64,000 bases of DNA, from contig JAJKFJ010020742.1 in NCBI GenBank assembly GCA_027382625.1, positions 1-64,000 of the forward strand, in the 5' to 3' direction. Source of the stretch: Tetmemena sp. SeJ-2015. Lineage: Eukaryota; Ciliophora; Spirotrichea; Sporadotrichida; Oxytrichidae. This document shows, piece after piece, positions 61,501 to 64,000 of this stretch (positions are counted from its first letter, which is position 1; each line of letters begins with the position of its first letter). Position numbers and translations under genes: made by a program. The notes under the pieces were generated by a model that saw only the letters and a list, made by a program, of their open reading frames with translations, did not search any database and was not told where the DNA came from.

Positions 61501-62244
61501 CCTTAGTTTATCCTGATCAGCTTTGGCCTTATCCTGTTCCTCTTTGCGGGCCTTCTCCACTGCCTCCCTCAGCTTCTTCTCCCATTCTTTATTGAGTCGG
61601 TCCTTCTCTTGCTCCATTTGCGTTTTGAGCTAATCCTCCATGTTAAGTTTATCCTTCAGGAGTTCGTTGTACTTTTTATTGTGCTCTTGGATGTAGGCAG
61701 CAAGCTCTTTCTGGTGGGCCTTCTTGAGCTCTTCGAGCACGTCGTTATTTTTCTTGTAGTCGTCCATCTGTTTGCGCAGCTCTTCGGCCCTCTGTTCAAA
61801 CCGCTTCTTCATGTCAAGCACTTCTAACTTCATGTCCGCTACCTTCTGCTGGTACTCTTTCTCTACTTGCGCTTCCCGCTCTTTGACCCTTTGCTTGTAC
61901 TCTTCGAACTACTTTTAGGACTCTCTCTTCTCTTGAGAGTGCTTGTCCTCCAGCTCTCTCACCTTCTCCTTGAGGCTGTTGCCGTCATTAGCCTTATCAA
62001 GTGCTTCTTTCTGACGGTTTATCACTGAATTGGCCTCTCTTAAAATGGTTTCGATCTCTTTCTCGTATGCCCCTACTAAGGAATAACTATAAAATGAGTG
62101 TAATTGAATGAAGAAGGAATTTTGGTATTGGGAATTTTCTTCATTTTTGGAGTGGAGATGAAAGATGACTTTGGTGAGTTGTGCGATTTTTTTGGACATC
62201 TTGTGGTGGGTGTCCTTGCTAGGACCAGCCTAGGCAGTTGCCAT
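58513..62244 (-). CDS. FAM184-type long coiled-coil protein
   Basis: Start ATG 62244 (MATAQAGPSKDTHHKMSKKI), end TGA 58513. It matches animal FAM184 proteins at both ends. The N-terminus has HHKMSKKIAQLTKVIFHLHSKNEE (compare HLKMSKKIAQLTKVI). The C-terminus has RPSRPEDLELIRQLQ, FYKLELINREENFNKMFG and NPNIGVLNPIG. Between them lie about 1,000 residues of almost unbroken coiled coil rich in E, K, Q, R and L. Human FAM184A/B function is poorly defined; conservation in a ciliate suggests a cytoskeletal or ciliary role (inference). IESs: 58686-58721 (pointer ACTC), about 59797-59851 (pointer TCT), and a ~300-bp interruption near 60541-60840 of unresolved structure. The glycine/methionine-rich tail (VGAGKSMGPAMGIGGTGMGL) is unusual. 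GC content is higher than in its neighbours. Confidence 0.8.
58686..58721 (-). other. 36-bp IES, pointer ACTC
   Basis: ACTC at 58682-58685 and 58718-58721 (minus GAGT), same codon phase. The insert contains TGA. Removal joins NPNIG to VLNPIGQKPQ, restoring the conserved FAM184 C-terminal motif. Confidence 0.8.
60541..60850 (-). other. Interruption in the FAM184 gene (IES or intron cluster)
   Basis: About 300 bp of AT-rich DNA between coiled-coil coding blocks (EKMQRESIREKEDLTREYE on one side, RKIKLMTESHEQEKE on the other). The minus strand shows GTAAAG near 60795 and a TTAAG end near 60541, but no clear GT..AG pair or pointer could be fixed by eye. Confidence 0.5.
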
Positions 62245-62480
62245 TTTAAATTTTTCTAACTTTTTATTAACTTTGCTAATAATTTCCCATAATAATCTCA
62301 TTCTAATGAGCAGCTACTGTACACAATTCTCATTCGCCCTCACTGATATAATATGAAATGACTCCTTAATAACTCAAATTAATTGCCCCCTTAATCATAA
62401 GAAAGAGACGCACTAGTGATAAGATCAAACAGAAGTCAAAGTAGTTAATCTCAAATTAAGTATTCAATTATTTCCACATA
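62245..62480. other. Intergenic AT-rich DNA
   Basis: Short spacer between the start of the FAM184-type gene and the stop of the next minus-strand gene; presumably carries the FAM184 promoter. No motif recognised. Confidence 0.4.
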
Positions 62481-64000
62481 TCAAGCAACTTTAGCCTTAG
62501 AGTGTGATCTAACGCTATTCTTATTCCTTATGGTACTTGAGTTTGACTGATTAAATTATTGAGCGACTTCTTGATCTGCTCTAAATCCAAACATCGATCT
62601 GAGAAGCAGCACATTGCTAATTAAGATTAATCCAAGGGAAATTATTGGCCTGACTCTGTAAACATATTTGCCCACGCACACCATAGCTAGCATCGAAACT
62701 ACAGCTATTATATATCTTCCTGAGCCTTAATAGACCCTTCGAAGAGTTGAGAGTCTTGTTACTTAAATGCTCAGTAGATAGAATATAGCTACTATGTGGT
62801 AAACTATATACTCTAAAACTTTTAATGATTATTCTAATGACAAAATTTAAGGCGTCTCATGGTCTTAGTAGCTGTATTTGAACAATCTAGCTCCCTCTTG
62901 CCATCTCCAAATCTCAATCACGTACTTGTCTATGAATAGCCCAAGAAATACAACAGCTGGAACTAGTACATTCATTATATTCCTCTCAAATTAATTTTCT
63001 GCCTCAGCTACTAGTCTTCTGTACAACTTCAAATTGACCTCCATATACTAGCCATTTGAAGAAGTCTCTCTTTTGACATTATCAATAGGTGGAACATCAT
63101 TAGTCCTTAGAGTCAAATCTATTGCAGTAATGACCAAGAGAGTGACAGCTCCAAAGTAGAAGCTGAACTTTATAGTCAGGAAAGAAACTCCTATGCTGAG
63201 TATGATTAGCAAATAGTGGACCAACTTAACGAATAGAGACTGACTCTTAAACTTTGTGTCGCATCCCGACATGGATTCATCAGGTACCTCTCCTTCATCA
63301 TCATCACTTTCTATTTTTGCTTTTACTTGATTGGAGTTCTTTTGGAAGCAACTATGGACCAATAGAATGCTTAAGATTTTCTTAATAATTTCAAAAGCCA
63401 GTGCAAAAGTAAGAGCAAGGGAATATGTTACGAGAGAAGTTACTAATACATCACTTATACACCAGATGGAAGGATTTTATTGGTGCTTTTAGAGCTCATA
63501 CTAATTTAGAGGTTTCAATGATGTCTTTTCGATTAGAGTATGGTTTGAAATAGACTGAGCAGGTGTTGAGAAAGCTATTCCTCTTAGATCTATGGGGAAA
63601 TCAAATCCATCTAGAAGAGAAGAAGATATCGCTATAACTAATGAATGACAAGTTGCATTTGTATATAGAACAGCCAATATCAATAGGTACACCATAATAG
63701 AATTTCCAACCATGAAGTTTAGAATAGACTCCGAATTTGTTTTGAACAAGTTGAATTGCAAGAATAGAACAATGGCTACAAGAGAGATGTTAAAAATTAG
63801 GAATTTGTGCTGCTCTACTGATTCACGCACTAGCTGTGATAAGTTTGCTTTAATGGTGAGAGTTGCTTGATTGAGTTGGGATATTTTTCCTAAGATCTTT
63901 ACTCTTAGAAGTTGCTAGTTATTGTTCTATCTTCTTTGCGGATAGTTAAAGAAAACATCAACTTAAAATACTATGTTTAAAGAAGCAAGGTTAAGAAGGA
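62481..64000 (-). CDS. Polytopic membrane protein, 5' end outside the window
   Basis: A single uninterrupted frame in the ciliate code from the window edge to TGA 62481 (at least 505 residues), with no IES. It has about nine to ten hydrophobic segments, including FLIFNISLVAIVLFLQFNLF, IMVYLLILAVLYTN, VTYSLALTFALAFEII, VHYLLIILSIGVSFLTI, TLLVITAIDLTL, IMNVLVPAVVFLGLF, YIVYHIVAIFYLL, YIIAVVSMLAMVCVG and IISLGLILISNVLLL. An acidic loop (KIESDDDEGEVPDESMSGCD) lies in the middle and the C-terminal tail is basic and polar. No transporter or channel signature is recognised. The frame is still open at position 64000. Confidence 0.75.

Noticed and set aside
61268..61827. Plus-strand serine/leucine-rich frames
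   Set aside because: They are antisense shadows of the charged coiled coil of the FAM184-type gene.

Overview
The window reads as germline (micronuclear) DNA of a ciliate. It uses the genetic code in which TAA and TAG encode glutamine and only TGA stops. Read this way, long open frames appear on both strands from about 7.7 kb to the end. They include recognisable proteins: LSM6, a ubiquitin-like protein, a histidine acid phosphatase relative, a RING protein, a FAM184 relative, a CSPP1-like protein and a cyclin-like protein. With the standard code these frames are shredded.

Many of the genes are interrupted by short AT-rich inserts that are not introns. Each insert lies between two copies of a 3-9 bp direct repeat. 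Removing the insert plus one repeat copy restores the frame, often across an in-frame TGA. These are internal eliminated sequences (IESs) with pointers, joining macronuclear-destined segments (MDSs). Variable pointers, IESs as short as 7-11 bp, one permuted gene and a tandem satellite point to a spirotrich of the Oxytricha/Stylonychia/Tetmemena type. The species is an inference. No telomere-like C4A4/G4T4 tract was seen. Two apparent spliceosomal introns (GTAAG...TAG) are also present and clearly differ from the IESs.

Layout. 1-575: three copies of a 196 bp satellite. 0.6-7.7 kb: AT-rich DNA holding diverged, frame-broken coding pieces on both strands. 7.7-16.6 kb: sparse genes cut into small MDSs by IESs of tens to many hundreds of bp (one on minus, two blocks on plus). 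17-24.2 kb: LSM6, an acidic coiled-coil protein, a divergent coiled-coil gene on minus, and two uncharacterised plus genes. 24.5-36.5 kb: a ubiquitin-like gene (minus), a large nuclear-looking charged protein (plus), a large Q-rich protein (minus) and a CSPP1-like protein (minus). 36.7-40.5 kb: an acid-phosphatase-like secreted protein lacking its catalytic residues, a cyclin-like gene in scrambled order, and a small unknown gene. 41-47.7 kb: two Q/N/S-rich minus genes. 47.9-58.3 kb: a small one-TM protein with an intron, two long Q/S-rich plus genes and a membrane RING-finger protein. 58.5-64 kb: a FAM184-type coiled-coil gene and the 3' part of a polytopic membrane protein (both minus).

Function. 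The genes do not form an operon or pathway. Several look ciliary or centrosomal (CSPP1-like, FAM184-like, coiled coils) and others are housekeeping (LSM6, ubiquitin-like). The common theme is the genome architecture: programmed DNA elimination and, at about 38.8-39.4 kb, reordering. All reading-frame joins were done by eye, so start codons and MDS edges of the large uncharacterised genes are approximate.
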